A stretch of DNA of 64,000 bases. It comes from Pempheris klunzingeri (Eukaryota; Chordata; Actinopteri; Acropomatiformes; Pempheridae). The position numbers and the translations under genes are program-made. Below the pieces are notes generated by a model that worked only from the letters and a program-made list of their open reading frames with translations, was not told the origin of the DNA and searched no databases. The DNA lies in contig NC_092029.1 of the NCBI RefSeq assembly GCF_042242105.1, forward strand, positions 8,743,885 through 8,807,884. The letters are read 5' to 3'. Shown piece by piece: positions 14,101-27,750 of the stretch (positions within the stretch are counted from its first letter, which is position 1; each line of letters begins with the position of its first letter).

Positions 14101-16208
14101 CTTTGACTGTTTTCCATTACAGAGAAGATGAAATACATTGGCCAAGTATTACTGAGCTTGCATTATCTTTGAAGCTTTTCGGGCTTCATGCAACACATTT
14201 TCATTAAAAATATTCTTCTCTACTAGGCCTCTGACTGACATAGCCAGTATATGCCTTTACTCAAAGGCTGCACTGCTGCTACATCCCTACATACACAACC
14301 CAACCTCCACCCCTCTAACAAACACAGCTTGTTGTATTACTGTGTGGTTTGCAGATATTTGCAGATGTCTCTTGAAAGTTTTCGTCTTCTCTTCCACACA
14401 TGGAGAGGAAACACTTTTACACATGTAAAAATGTGTAAAACTGCATGAAATAATATGGAAAAAGATCATTTTATGTAAATTTATATGCAATTTTATTAAA
14501 AATTTCCAGTGTAGTTTTGAAAAACTGTTTGTACCTGTTTCAAATTGCATTTCAAACTCACTGACAATCTACTTTACTTTATGATTTAATATGTATTTGA
14601 AACTTAAAGGTACCCTGTAGAGTTTTTGACCACTAGTAGCACTATGGGGCAAGGATTTTGCAAGTCGGCCCTGGTTTTGTTTGTAACATGCATTCATATG
14701 AGGATGCACATGTGCAACAATGGGGCGATACATTTACAATTATTCAAAAAAAAGTGTTTTGCAAGGAAGAAAGTGCACTTAACACTTTTGTTTTTCACGA
14801 GCAAACTCGACAGGGCACCTTTAAGTAAGCTTGAGTTGTATATCTCAGATCTATTCATTAATGTGCAACTCTTCAGCGTGTTGCTGAAAGAGTGTGATGA
14901 AACTTTATTTTTGAAATGCATTATGGGCAGAACTTTTACAAATCCAAATACATTTCTTTCCCGAGTGTTGAATCCCCCCACAAATGATTAGATTATCTGC
15001 TTTCTGTGTTTAGTAGTTTTTTTGGTTATCAAGCTGTGCACTGGTCCACCTTATTTTGCAATCCTCCATTAAAACTGCATATAAAAGCAGTTTATTCTCT
15101 ATTGCTGCCAAATCTCTTTCTTTCTCTGTACATTTCTCTCAAAATTAGCATCTATTTTACTCTTATAAGAAATTTTGATCCAATCTCCACCCCCTCTCTC
15201 TCTACAGATGATGAGATTATGTTGTTACTTCCTCTTTGGTAATCAGGATGTGTGTTCATCCAGCAGGGCTGCAGATAAGAGCAGAGTCCTCAACTAAACA
15301 TTGTCAAAAAAAAAAAAAAAAATCAGCTGGTCCAAAGCCCCCCTCAGTGTACGAGACCTTACTCAGCATGCTGTAGGTAAACTGTCTTTTCCACAGTACA
15401 TTCATTACTTTGAAAATATCAATTACACAACTCAACAGTTCTCTATGACAATGAATCACAAAAATATCCTTTCCCTTTAGGCTTTATCTAGGCACTTAAA
15501 GAAAATTATTCTTGGACAGAAATAAAGCATGCATTGTTTAGTTGTTGCTTTTTTTCCCTCAGAATTCAGATAAAGTTGAGTATCAAAGTAGATCTTTGGA
15601 TTTTGTAAACAGTATCCAGTTCCTCATTTTGCATTGACTGTGAAAAGGAGTCCCGTACACACACAGTGCACATGGAAAAGGTCAGAAGGTCGCCGTTGTT
15701 TGACCATAAATCAATAGCCTCAGCAAGTCATGTGTGTCCTCTGTTACTCTCTGTGGATGTATGTCACTCTGTTATGGTTTATTACGTGAGTTCCTGTGAG
15801 TCGTAATTCGGACAAGACAAATATCATCGTATCCAGGTTGTTGGTCACTTTGACGCAGAGCTGTGCTTTGGTCTACAAAATCGATCTTAGCTCCGATGAA
15901 AGAACCCTAAAACTGAAGGGTCAGCCTCGCTCACTGGCATCTCTCGCTGTGCGCTCAGCTCCTCCTGCTGCAGCATTCTAACCCGGAGAAGAGCCTGTCT
16001 CTGGCCCACTGCCTTGATCCAGGTTCCTTGTCCTCATTCCCCTTGCTTCCTTTATTCTCTTCTTTTATCTGCGCTCTAATTTTGTCTCCTGTTTTTCCTT
16101 CTCTCGTTTCCCTCAATTTCCCATCACAAGGACGTGATAAAAAGATAATCATTCCTCCCTTTCATGCGGGCCACCGGCTAAATAAAAGTGCATCAGTGGA
16201 CAAAAAGT
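14101..16208 (-). other. Probable tent5a 3' UTR and downstream flank
   Basis: On the minus strand this directly follows the tent5a stop codon. TENT5A transcripts in vertebrates have long 3' UTRs, so much of this stretch may be transcribed. Reverse-strand AATAAA signals occur at 16051-16056 and 15778-15783. I cannot tell which is used. No other gene is visible. Confidence 0.4.
16051..16056 (-). terminator. Candidate tent5a poly(A) signal (AATAAA)
   Basis: TTTATT on the plus strand reads AATAAA on the minus strand, about 150 bases past the tent5a stop. Hexamers like this arise by chance, and mammalian TENT5A uses much more distal sites, so this could be minor or unused. Confidence 0.3.
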
Positions 16209-17024
16209 TTAGTTACAGGGCAACCAGGTGGCGTACATGGGATGTTGTGTCGGAGTAAGGTAATGCAGAGGAGGCGAGGGAGGACAGGGGTAGACAGGCT
16301 GAATCTGCGCTACGTAATAGTTGCTGAAGTTGCCATCTGAGACATAAGGAGCCGGCTGGTAGAAACAGGTGACGTTGGCAGCATTGGGGATGGCGTTCTG
16401 CTCGGCCAGGACCCGCAGCGCCAGCGAAGAGATGAGGCTGAGTGTCTGGCGCCTCTCATGGCCCATCAGGCACACCGTGCTCTCCTGCACCACGTCATAC
16501 AGCGTGGCCAGATAGTCATACTTCCTGTCCTCCAGGTCTACAAAGTGGTTCTGCAGGTAGGACTCCAGCTTTCTCCTCTGCTCGCTCACATCAGGAAAGT
16601 CTATGAAAAAGCGCGAGCACATGTAGCGCTGCAGCAGTTTCATCTCACTGTCAGAAGCTGCACGGAAACCGCGCACCAGCAGGTGGCAGTACTTCAGTAA
16701 ACCCCCGCCTCGAATCTCCTCAGGGCTCCTCGTGCAGATGAGGCGCTTGCGCAGGTGATCTAGGGCGGTAGGGAAGTCACCATAGACGCTCTCCCCAAGA
16801 ATTGTGGGGTGGAAAGTGGCAGCCATGGGGTGCTCTGAGCACTCGTAGAACAGGAGGAGGGAGTCCAGGCGGATCTGGAAGGAGTCCACGCTGAACTCAA
16901 ACTGCCGTCGAAGAGAGTCCACAAACTTGAGCTCCACGTTCTTGCCACGGTTGTTGGAAAGGGAGATGAGACTCCAGCGGTCTGAGTCATTGCACACCTT
17001 CACCATCTTTTGCACGTAGGCCTC
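16209..17024 (-). CDS. tent5a: tent5a coding exon 2
   Basis: It encodes residues 140-410 and the stop. It contains the third catalytic acidic residue, [29 protein letters not shown] and [10 protein letters not shown]. Near the C-terminus is a Pro-rich insertion ([15 protein letters not shown]) just before the invariant TWLPCN end. It is longer than the tail I recall for mammalian TENT5A. Confidence 0.95.
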   Translation of the reverse strand, partial: EAYVQKMVKVCNDSDRWSLISLSNNRGKNVELKFVDSLRRQFEFSVDSFQIRLDSLLLFYECSEHPMAATFHPTILGESVYGDFPTALDHLRKRLICTRSPEEIRGGGLLKYCHLLVRGFRAASDSEMKLLQRYMCSRFFIDFPDVSEQRRKLESYLQNHFVDLEDRKYDYLATLYDVVQESTVCLMGHERRQTLSLISSLALRVLAEQNAIPNAANVTCFYQPAPYVSDGNFSNYYVAQIQPVYPCPPSPPLHYLTPTQHPMYATWLPCN

Positions 17025-18458
17025 CTGAAAAATACAAAAGTTGAGCGTCAGGTGTCACCACATTTGTGATATTGATCTGATCCTAAAGCATCTCAGGTTT
17101 GTGCAAGTTTCAAGGAAATTACTGAAAGTCAAGAAATTGAAGACATTGATGGAGTCTGTAGATACACATGCAGTGAGGCTGTTTGGCTTTTGGCTATTTG
17201 TTTACTATATTCAAGCTGTAAAAGCCATTGCAACATAATCAGAGCAAATTACGGGCTACAATTGTCCAGAATAAGTTCTTTCTCCAAACTCTGAGTGACA
17301 TTGTTACAAAGAATATGTTTCGGATTTTCTTTTTTCCTCCACCACACAGACGCCTACTGCCTGTGTCTGTTAATAAACTCCTCCTTCCTCATTTCACAGC
17401 AGTAATACCCTGTTACTTCTTGCACCAGCGCATCAAACACGATTTCATTATTCTTCTGAAAACCACACTAAAGCTGGTTACAAGACATATGAACCCATGG
17501 TAATGTCTAAGAATGATTCCATTTGTGGGTCTTACATGGAGAACTCCATAAAAATGTTACAAACTAGACACCAGACATTAATGCCATTTGCACCAGATAA
17601 AAATCTGGATTTAGTCTGTTAGTCATAATGTTTTGCTGATAGCATCTGCTGGTGGGCCATTAGTAGCCTGGGTAGTCATCGGTATCCAGGTAACTGAGGC
17701 CTACTTATTAATGTGGATCTGACTCCAATTGGATTAGACAGAATCCTCTTTGAATTGGAAACGAACCTTTTTACCATTTGAAAGCTTATATCTCTGTGCT
17801 GGTTGGAGGTATTCAGGGCAGATCTCAATCTTGTATTTGTCTGATTTATTTCCATCTAATGTTAGTGCATTTGCAAACAGAAAATGTGTGCGTTGGCTGG
17901 AAAACAGGCATAGAATAAGTTCAGCAGTGTGCGAATGTGAATGGAAATAAAATATACATAATGTTTCCTGTCAGGTTTGTAAAGTTAGAGACAAATGTAA
18001 ATTCTGCTTTGCAAATCATATGATGTAACTCTTTATACTACCTTTAAGGTCACTGGTGTGATCTTTTCTTTATTCACTCCCTCGGGCAAGAAGTCTAGAA
18101 GAGAGTCCAGAACTATATCTTTCACTATCTGAAACTCCATCTCTCCTTTCAGCTCGGCGCAGAATATTAAGTCCAAATCTTTCCATCCCAGACCGCTGTC
18201 CTCATGCAGGACGTAGCTGGCCGCGGAGCCGTTCAGTCGCACCTCCCGGACGTGTATCCGCTTCTCCTCCATGCGGCTCCGCACCACCTTGACGATATCC
18301 CGCGGCTTCACCTCCAGAGTGGGGAAGCTCCACCGGCCGTGGATGGGGATGGAGCCGGTGAGGATGGTGTCCAGCCGCTGCACTTGCTCCCAGTTGAGCA
18401 CGCTGAGGTTGATGGTCTCCCCGTCCGAGCAGCTGTCGCCCGCAGCTCTCTCGTCCAT
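16209..18458 (-). CDS. tent5a: Terminal nucleotidyltransferase 5A (FAM46A), two coding exons
   Basis: This is a non-canonical cytoplasmic poly(A) polymerase of the TENT5/FAM46 family, which lengthens tails of selected, mostly ER-targeted mRNAs. The CDS joins exon 1 (18458 down to 18042, 139 codons) and exon 2 (17024 down to 16209, 271 codons plus TAA), giving 410 residues. Donor AAG|GTAGTA and acceptor TTTTTCAG|GAG meet in phase 0 and rebuild the family motif [15 protein letters not shown]. The nucleotidyltransferase signature is complete: GSAAS at 77-81, the metal-binding pair D94 and D96 in KDLDLIF, and E170 in VELKF as third acidic residue. GHERRQTL and the C-terminal TWLPCN are family hallmarks. 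The start ATG has a strong Kozak context (AACATGG); a frame open further upstream has no ATG. YECSE, the SNN motif and synteny favour TENT5A over 5B, 5C or 5D. Fish may have two tent5a copies, and which this is cannot be told. Confidence 0.95.
17025..18041 (-). other. tent5a intron
   Basis: A GT-AG intron of about 1.0 kb in phase 0. Its position, directly after the TLK codons, matches the conserved TENT5 intron. It holds no recognisable repeat or exon. Confidence 0.9.
18042..18458 (-). CDS. tent5a: tent5a coding exon 1
   Basis: It encodes residues 1-139: a short variable acidic N-terminus, the conserved [11 protein letters not shown] start of the fold, the GSAAS loop and the DLD catalytic pair. 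The donor is AAG|GTAGTA. The N-terminus is shorter than in human TENT5A and lacks the Gly/Phe repeats I recall there. Confidence 0.93.
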
Positions 18459-19250
18459 GTTAAGAGGTAGACGGAAGGATGTAAACGACAAAACTTTTCA
18501 CTGACTCCTGCTGGAGTAGTGGCATCAGCAAGCAGCAACTTTCTGTAGAATTGAACGTTCAGAGCTGATGTCTATCATAACAGCAAGATGCGTCTGTACG
18601 CATGACGGAAAGAACTAGCTGGGCGGCGTTGTGCTTGTCCTACTTCTTACATAAAGTCTGCAGCCCAGACAAATTCAATTCATGAGCTTTCCAGCCGTAA
18701 GGCTTAGTCACTGTTCAGCATCTGCTGCCCCGCTGAGCGCTCCGCTCCTCACCGGCGCGTCGCCAAACTCTGGTACATCAAGTGTGAACGTCGAAATGAT
18801 TGTTCCTCACAGTGTCAGCTTTTCATTTCGTCCAAATGGCAAACTGGAGCATCCATTTTGTAAAAAAAAAAAAAAACAAAAACGTTTCACCCACCGGAGA
18901 AGTTTTACTTCTGTCCTCTTTTGCTCATTTTTACGCACAGATTATTGCGCGTCCCTGCTGCGTAACGAAAACTTTACGCATCCTTTGATGACTGCTACAC
19001 GCTTCTCCTGCACACCTACTTTTCAGAAAGTGGTGTATGGCTTCTTTCCCCTCACATTTTGGCCGTTTGTTGCTCGTTGGTACTGCGTGATGCCACAGAG
19101 GTCCCACTTCACTGCTAAGAGAAGTTGTGAACAGTGCGCTTCCCGTCTGAGAAGCGTTGGGGCGGGTCGGTTTGATTGACAACCCACACCCACTAATAGA
19201 TGCAGTAGCTTCCCATAGTTACTTCGAGTGGCCACAAGCCCAGGGACTGA
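18459..19250 (-). promoter_or_regulatory. tent5a 5' UTR and probable promoter region
   Basis: Upstream of the tent5a ATG on the minus strand, CpG density rises (for example CACCGGCGCGTCGCC at about 18750) and an Sp1-type GGGGCGGG lies at 19159-19166. No TATA box is evident. I infer a CpG-type promoter. The open frames crossing this stretch on both strands are not supported as genes. Confidence 0.45.
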
Positions 19251-20017
19251 GGCGTGTCTAGATAATGGGCGTTATGAGAGAAGAGACGGAGACGGATTTG
19301 ACGTCTACCCTTCACCAAAACCCTTTCTCGGCACCCTTTGGCTCTCCAAACGCCTCCACTTGTCTGTATTGCATCTCTTTTTTTTCAGTGGTCAGTTTAA
19401 TGATTGCAGTGAGGATAAACACACTCAGAAATCTGTGCATCTTATTCCAACAACTAACTGAAAGATGAAATTATGAAGAGTGTGATGATGAATTTTTACC
19501 TGGTACAATTATGGTCAGTTACAATGGATGCGTTAGCTGCTGCACAATGACTCTGCTTTCTGCAGTTTTTTATAGCGCTGTGTGAACTGTAATTCTATCA
19601 TGATTCACTCTGAATTATAGCACCACAAATTTCACTCTTGTATTACAGTTACTCAGGAGTCTGATCATTCACAGGTCGGGCTGGGAATGCTAGGGGTGTT
19701 AGGCACCATTTGGTCCCTCAGGTAAATGTGCAACATCTCTTCAATCTTTACAAACTTGAGGCAGACATGCAGAAAACTTTTGAGAGTACACACCCTATTT
19801 GTAAATCTACTTTAATTATTCGGTGTATGTTGTCTGATGACCATCCCTGACATGTAACGTGTAAGATGTCTGTCAGGATGTAGGGTATAGGCCACATAGT
19901 CTCTGTAGGTTACTTGTCATGGAGAATCTATCAGTGCAGAGCTAGGGCGCATATATCTGCGTCACTGCAGACGAGCCCATAAACCAGCTTACCACAGATT
20001 ACCCTGTATGTGCAATG

Positions 20018-20050
20018 ACACACACATACACACACACACACACACATACA
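20018..20050. repeat. CA microsatellite
   Basis: About 16 CA units with two TA interruptions. Confidence 0.95.
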
Positions 20051-22559
20051 GACAGCTGTGCACATGGAGACACATGCGTGCACACTGACATCTCTGCAGA
20101 TAATGCACAGCTCATGCCATTTTAAGGTACAGTTCATGCATATTCTGAGAGAAACATAGTGTATAAAGTTATGTTTGTAATGAGCAAAGTTTTTGAGCAG
20201 CATAAGACAAAACCAGAAAACACCCATCAAACAGAGCATGTTAGAAATATACGAACACTTAGGTGGAATAACTGAGATGAGCAATAATTAAAACATTTTC
20301 CACATTTATACACAGTAGTTTAAAAACCTGTGGCATCTGGATATTTCTGTAAATATATTCTGTATCTGATAGCACTTTATCTCTTAAGCATTTGAGCTGT
20401 TGCATGTATACCTTTGAGTATACTGTGTCATTTCACATGAGGCATTTAGGTCAAGACTAATGCAACTAATTTATGTAGCATTTGTTTATTCAGTGAAGTG
20501 TGTGGTAGCTGTTTTCACTTCTTTGTAGTGCTTCTTTTCTGGGAACAGAGCAGCAGCCACTAACAACTATGAGTGTGCAATATGCAAAGGTCACACTGAG
20601 GAAAAATGGAAATGACAATACATTTCAGTGCAATACAAAGCATGAAGGCGACTGTGGGTTGACATACGACAGCAGGTCAGTCACACTCTGCACTTTCCCC
20701 ATTCACCAACAGGCTCAATGTCAGGCTTATTTCTTCTTACCATGAGGCGGCTACTTACCTGACCTCTGACTTGTCAAGTGGATGACATTGGCTTGGTTTC
20801 AAATGTCTGACGACATCAGAGGATTGGCGAGGGGATTTCAGACAGACCCCTTATTAGGCTGCCAAACCAGTCGCCACATATGGAAACAAATTTGTGTGTG
20901 TGTACGTGCGTTCTCACATGCATGTGTTGTGTCTAAGACTCTATATACATCACTCTTTATATACTGTAAAACTCAAGTCAGGTTATGTCCCAGTTTATTA
21001 TTATTTATTATTATTGTGTAATTTTATTGTGCAGTTTACTTTATGTTAGTTTGAGTGACTTATATGAGCTGAATGTCTTTATACTCTTGATAGTGAATGA
21101 AACCAAGAGCTCCATTCAAAAAGTCAGACTTGGTCAGCACATCCTTTGATCTGTGCCCCCCCCCCTCCCCTGCTTCCTGATCACAACTAACATTTCTCAC
21201 CCTTTGCACCCCTGTCTTCTGCTATTAATCCCCTGTTCCCTCTCTCCATCCTACCCAACTCTCATTTTTTTTAGCTCATCCTCTTGGTCCATTGACCTTT
21301 TCACCATTCCTACACATGGAAGTTCATTAAGAGATTACAGTGAGCCCGTTAACCGAACATGTCTCCGGTGTCTTCCTCTTTACCTTTCCCAATTCATTCC
21401 CTTAACACTACTAACACACTACTATATTTATTTATTTGCTGGATATTCATTTGTCAGGGGAAAAACTGCAGGTGATCCCAAATTGATCCAACATTCACTT
21501 TTTATTTGGTCCATCTAACAAGCACTTCTCTCCACTGTTGTAGATTGGGGTATAAAAGAGGTTTGCTACAATTATTAAAATGCCACTTATTCTACTTATG
21601 TCGAATTCAACCCATGGTGTTGGTTTTAGGGTCAGTTACCCAAAAAATATTACTAAAAATCAAATTTTTAACCTCGCTAACCTTAACTGATTTAAGCTAG
21701 CGTTACCTGAAGATTAGCGAGTTGCTAGTACAGACAAGCTAACGGTGAGCTAGTTTGTGTTTTTATTGTCCACAGGACACTAGAGGGTGTAGTGAAGATG
21801 TTAACGTTAGCTGGTTAGAATTTAGCTACGCGTCATATGTTGAATTTTGGCCTTCTCTTGTGAACAGCCAGGCCACTGCTTGTCCAAGAATTGACATATG
21901 ACAGCATTTCACAGCTCTTCCACCTCTGCGTGTGTGAGAATGTGTGCAAGGTTGAGGTGACCTGCGTCACAGTTTTTTATGGTTGAGTGGGCATTTCATT
22001 TTAAAAAACCCACAATGGAGAACGGGTGGAGTCCCCCTTTACCATTTGCACAGCTGTTTATTTGTCTAGTCTTAAAGTTGCACCTTAAGGACCAAGGCAG
22101 GACTACAACAAGAAGACAGATTTCCTGTCTTCCATGCTAAACTAAAAAGCTTCACACTCTACGCCTTAATGAAAACAGAAAAAACATGACATTCCATACT
22201 TTGCATTAATTTCCTTTGCATGCCTGCATCCTAAAAGATTCAACTTGTTTCCACAGTGTTTAATTGTCAAGGAACTCTAATCCTTCAACGCATCGTTTTC
22301 AATACGTTTTTGTTCATATCCAGTTTTGTTATCAGAATCAGCAGAAATGGTCCATAGGGGTTGCTGCTTGCAATTCACATTCTCAGTGTCGGGCCCACTT
22401 CCCTTTGACAATATACAGTACATGCAAAGCACATAGTAGCAAATGTAATCAATGAAACTGTGTCCAGGTAAGGACAAAACCTATTGTATTTTCAATCAGT
22501 TTTAACCCTGACTTCTCTTGACACCAATCAACCTTGAGGAGCTCGCTCAGTAGTGTAAG

Positions 22560-22700
22560 CCCCCACTAAACTCCTCCACAGCCACTAATGAGATTCGCTG
22601 ACGTGCCGCTGTAAGCCATGCTGCAGCGCTGCACAGCGCTCTGTGTTAGAGTTTGTTAACGACGCATATAAACTGCGAGAATATTGTGTTGGAAAAAAAA
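22560..22700 (+). promoter_or_regulatory. Possible orphan promoter-like stretch
   Basis: A CRE-like TGACGTG lies near 22610, followed by CpG-bearing text with repeated AGCGCT (CAGCGCTGCACAGCGCT) and a TATAAA at about 22666. The order fits a plus-strand TATA promoter, but I see no gene immediately downstream. It may be chance. Confidence 0.2.
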
Positions 22701-25700
22701 GACAGACCAGTGAACTCTAGATTAAACAGCGTCATAACACATTTGCTTTAAACGTTTTTAAGTTTCTGGCTTTGAGTTTAACTTTATTGCTAATAACCAC
22801 AGAAGATAACGGACCACACTTAACCACGCGCACAAGTTAACAGACGTTTATTGCAAAAAACACACAAGTTGCCTATGTGAAAATGTTTATAAAAGGTTTT
22901 TGTATTCATGCAATGCATACAGGATAAAAAATACAAAATAATGAAGTTTGCGTTTCTTCTATCATTAAATTATATATATATATCATTTATACAGAAGCAC
23001 TTTAATGTAGCCACACTGTCAATATTTTCCCCCATTTTTAACACTTGACTGTTCTGCTTTCCTGACCTGTCTAAACTGTGGCCAGCAAACTGCTGTGACA
23101 AAATAAACAGGAAGTGAATTGCTCTATGTGTGACTTCCCATATGATACTGTGGTCAGAGATGTCAAGACCATATTGAGATTCTGCAATGAGATTCTGTCC
23201 TGCGTAGACAGACACATGCAGAAACACATGGACAAATGTGTGCTCAGCAGTGACTCAAAATAAATTCAATATGCAGTTTAGAAATAAAAAATTGGTTAAT
23301 GGGTTAATGTACTCCAGTCGGTAATTCAGTCAGTGGTCAGAGTACCTAACAAACTGGTTGATGCAAACAAAATTTGAAGGGTACCTGGGTTTACCAGCAT
23401 TACACAAAAGCAGAAAAATAGATTTCTACTTCGCACCATACAAACAATATGATGAAAGTAGTATTCTAGCATAGAAAAAAGGGTACAAATGCACAGAGAC
23501 TGGGTGACACGGGGGATTATAGGGTCCCAGCAGCTCATTTTGCCCTGGGGCCCCCCTATTGAGTTAATGCAGCCATGGATGCATGCAACCAGTGAAGCGG
23601 AAATAAAAAGGTTACATCTATACATTCATGTATTTTCATGTTTTCTTCCTCTTACTGAAGAGTCTCAGTAATAAAACTGACTGAATGATAAATCAGAATG
23701 AACTGCAGATCATTGCTGTACCTTATCATCTTTAAATGTACTCTCACCTCCCTTTTCATAAATCCTTCTTCCAGTTTCATGGAGAAACTGGAAAACCCCT
23801 GAATACTCTCAACAAAGGCCATAGTCACACTGCATGAAGGTACTGCAGCGCCATCTGCTGCATTTAAGCAAACAAACCATGCTGTCCTGAACTACCTAAA
23901 GACACACTGGCTCTATTAAAACTTCCTCTGACCCCTCGCTGGGTGGCGCCCTCCCCATGCTACTTCCATGGTAGGTCATGATACATGTTTTCTATGTCTC
24001 CTCTCTGTCTGACTTTCCCACACTTCAGACTGCACTGAAATGTGAGCACATGTATTTGTACAGCTGTGTTGGGTAAACAGTGTCATCCAAGAGCCAAGTT
24101 AGGTCATTTTATCCGTTAATGCGACATATTCCGATTCTGATATTAAAAGCTGGAACAGTGACATGCACTAATGAAATACATGTAACTCTGACAAAACAAC
24201 TCAGATTAGTTATCAATCATTCAAAGCTTCTCCTTCTCCTGCTTCCATCGCATATGCATCATATGTGAAGAGTGATTTAGGGTGAGACACAGCTCTTGTT
24301 CTCTTTACAATAATGCTGACATTCGTAGATATTGTGGGTGTCTGATGTGGGAAATCTCAGTGTCACTCAGGTTGCACGACTGATTTGACCACACAAACTT
24401 AATTAAATTAATTCTTAATTAAATATTCTTTTAATCTATTCCGCAGAATTTTTTTGTTGCCTTTGTCAGCATTTTTATGTGGTCATGGCAACAGCTCACA
24501 ACTGTGTCTGCTCCAGGTCTGTGGGATAGATGACTCAAATGACTGGTTGCATGTGCAGGCAAATGCTTAGGCTCAGCTTTGTTTTGACTCTGCCGAAAGA
24601 TTTATTGCCACAAATGATGCAAAAGTAGAAACTAATGCCTTTGAGGGATCAGCCAAAGTTGTGTGTGTATGTGTCAGTGGACATTTCTGAGACAGTTTTC
24701 CGGTTATCAGTTATTGACATCACCTCACAGTACGTATCTTCTGCATCTGCACAAGTAAATGGGTTGAAAGACGACATTTGCACTGTGCTTCAGCATCTGA
24801 AAGCTGTTAGCTACCATCATGAGTGGGAAAACATAATCTCCAGCCTCAGTCATGCAGTATGTTGACATGGCAAAGAAAATAAGACCACAACAAACACACA
24901 TGAGCAGTCACACCCTCTTGGTGACAGTAATCAATCTGTTCATAGGATCATCATGCGACAGTTTACAGCTCAGATCAGGTTATGGTGGGTTTTATACAGA
25001 TGTGTTCGGCTCCACAGGAACAAAGAGGAGTTTAGTGGTGAGATCTTGAAGGAAATCCACCCCAGCTAGGTTTTTTGAAGCCCTGGTGGAGCTGCAGCTG
25101 CAGGTGATGTGGCAGTAATTTTGGTCAGCCATTTGGCACTTTGCTCTATCATGAAAGGTTTCGGGCGGAGCTCCACTCCTCTGCTCCTCTGTCTCGACGC
25201 ATGTTAGAGTACAACCTTGGCGAAAAGTAATTTAGGGTGAGCTGTTCTTCTCTCACTCCCACCAAGCAGAACAGTGGTGGGCGATGGGAGGGAGGAGGAC
25301 AGTGAATGAAAGATGTAAAGAGAGAAATTGTCTCTGGAGTATAATTGTGGTTGTGGATGACAAGACAGAAGGGTGAAACAGACAGTAGAATAAAGTGAAG
25401 ACTATGTGGAGCATTGAAGTGGACATCAGGGAAGGGTGGGAGAGAAGGGGGGCGTTGGGAAGCATAAACAAAGCACGAGGAGTGGAGGTGGATAGATGAG
25501 GAGAGCCTAAAATAAAAATGATAACTCTCATATAGCATCCAGCCAGCTGGGTCCATCTATCACAACTTTTTCTTTTTACCTCACACGAGAGTGCTCTCCC
25601 TCCACGGCCTATTTCTCACACCGTCCCACGTTTCCACATGACTTTGTTTGCTGTCTTGAGTTTGCTCTAACTTGTTTCTCTTCCTCCAGTGCCAGTTTTC

Positions 25701-27707
25701 ATCTCCCTCGTGCATGCTTCCTCCCTTTGCTCATGCGTTTCATGTGTTTTATTTAGTCATAACAGCATTTACTGAATTGGTAAATAATGTAATTAGAGAA
25801 ACATATAAAACACTTTACGTGACAGGTAAATCTCACTGGGCGAATATTTTTCAGAAAATCAAATGTTTAGCTCTGTGACTTGAATGTGATGATAATGCAT
25901 GAGGCACAAACTGGAGCTAATAGCACATGTGTTAAAAGGTTCTGCATTTTCTCATGCAAGCAGTCATTTATCATTTCTGTGTGTGTGTTTGTGTGGGACT
26001 GTGTGATTGTAATTTTGACATTCAAATTTGTACCAAATAGCATGGCCAAGGGACCATCAACAGCTTTGAGTGATCATTTGTTCTTCATGATCAACTCTTC
26101 AACTATTTGCTTGAGTGATTTTTGTGAAAAAGTATTTCTTGGACTGGATTCTTCGCTGTTGCCTCATAAATAATTGCTGTGTTTTTATAATCAGCGTCTT
26201 TCCTGTTTGGAGCAGAGAGGAAAAGACGTTTAAAAAGGATTGTGGTCAGAGAGAAGTGGGTGTGTGTGTATTTGTGTCCTTACATGTGTGTGGTGGGTTA
26301 GAAATTAAAGAATTACATCAGATGGAATATTTTTCATTAAAAATAATTAGAAGATGACTTCACCATGTAGACTGTACATGCTGAATTGGACCAATACTTT
26401 TACTTGTGGGTCCAACAGCTGATTACAATGCAACTCATCGATCAACCCTGTTATTTTTACCTTCATTTAAGTATAATTCAGTGAGTAATTAGGTCATCAC
26501 ACCTTTGTCAAGCTGCAAAACAGGACATTAACTTGAGGAGTTTGAAGTTCAATCAATCGAAGTTTCCTGCCAGCTGGCTGATGATGATTCTGTGAAACCC
26601 AATACTGGGAACGTGCGAAAGACTCGTATGTAAAAAGCCAGATTAGGATCAACAGCTGCATGTTATTTCACCTCATCATTATACTTTCTAAAGAGCCTTG
26701 GCCAGTTCAAGTTTGTGTGTCTGCAGCATGAAGAGCATGGCATTTTGTTTTGCCTTTTAATTTCATCCTTTCTCCTTCCTCTGTTCAGTCAAGAGTGTTT
26801 CATTTATATCAGTCCATGCAGTTATTGGCACTTTAGTCACTTCAGTCTACCACTTTGTTGGTTGACACAGACAAAAGATAATTAAAGAAAGCACATGAAG
26901 ACATAATATAACTATGAAAAAATGGGTAAAAACAGCACAGAAATTGTTTTAAAAAACAAAACAATTTAAATTCTGGATAAAGATATAAATTAATAAAATT
27001 AGAATTCAGGTCTTAAGTAGAGGGTATAAGTGTTCGTATGTTAGTTTTGGCTAATGGAAGTCTAAAAGCAGAACCAGAAGACAAGATCTGAAATATAGCA
27101 CATTTACATTTTTGTATTGCTTTGATTAGATTTTAATGGCTTGAAATAAGATTTTTTTAAAAACATACAGTAGAGAGGTGGATGATTTATCCATATGTCT
27201 TTATGTATTCAGTATGAAGTCTACACCTCGCCAAACTGTCTCCCACTATCTCACATGACTGAGGTGAACTTTCTGCTGCACTCCCAAAACCATGAAGCCC
27301 TCTATTTAAACAAGCTGGAGGGCTGTCAAAGCCTATAGCGTGAAATAGCACAGAGCTGCAACACAAAAACGGAGCTAACTGCCAAAATAAAGGAGGTCAC
27401 GTAAATAGTTAACCACCATGTTAGTGGTTGTATTTTAAGCCAGGTTGGTTGCACTCAAATTGTTTTATATGCTGCCACAGTCCCTCCGTTTAGTCAGAGC
27501 TTTGGATGTGACATGCACAGGCTGTGTGCTGCTAAACACAAGCAGAGTAACCAGCCGACATGACAGTTCTTTTTAACCCAGTTCAAAAGCATGCATTGTT
27601 AATTGACACATAAAAGAGAAGTTTAAAATTCTTGGCCATCACCCTGCATTTATCATATTTCTTTTGTTGGAACTGAAATAGAAGCAGCAAGCTGTGGAAA
27701 TACAAAT

Positions 27708-27708
<1 letters not shown>

Positions 27709-27748
<40 letters not shown>
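27709..27748. repeat. GT microsatellite
   Basis: About 20 uninterrupted GT units. Confidence 0.95.

Positions 27749-27750
<2 letters not shown>

Noticed and set aside
16458..16990. Plus- and minus-strand alternative frames inside tent5a exon 2
   Set aside because: They are shadows of the conserved TENT5 frame.
25149..25556. 135-codon minus-strand open frame
   Set aside because: Low-complexity Ser/Leu/Pro/His translation of a purine-rich tract, overlapped by a second frame, with no domain or splice support.
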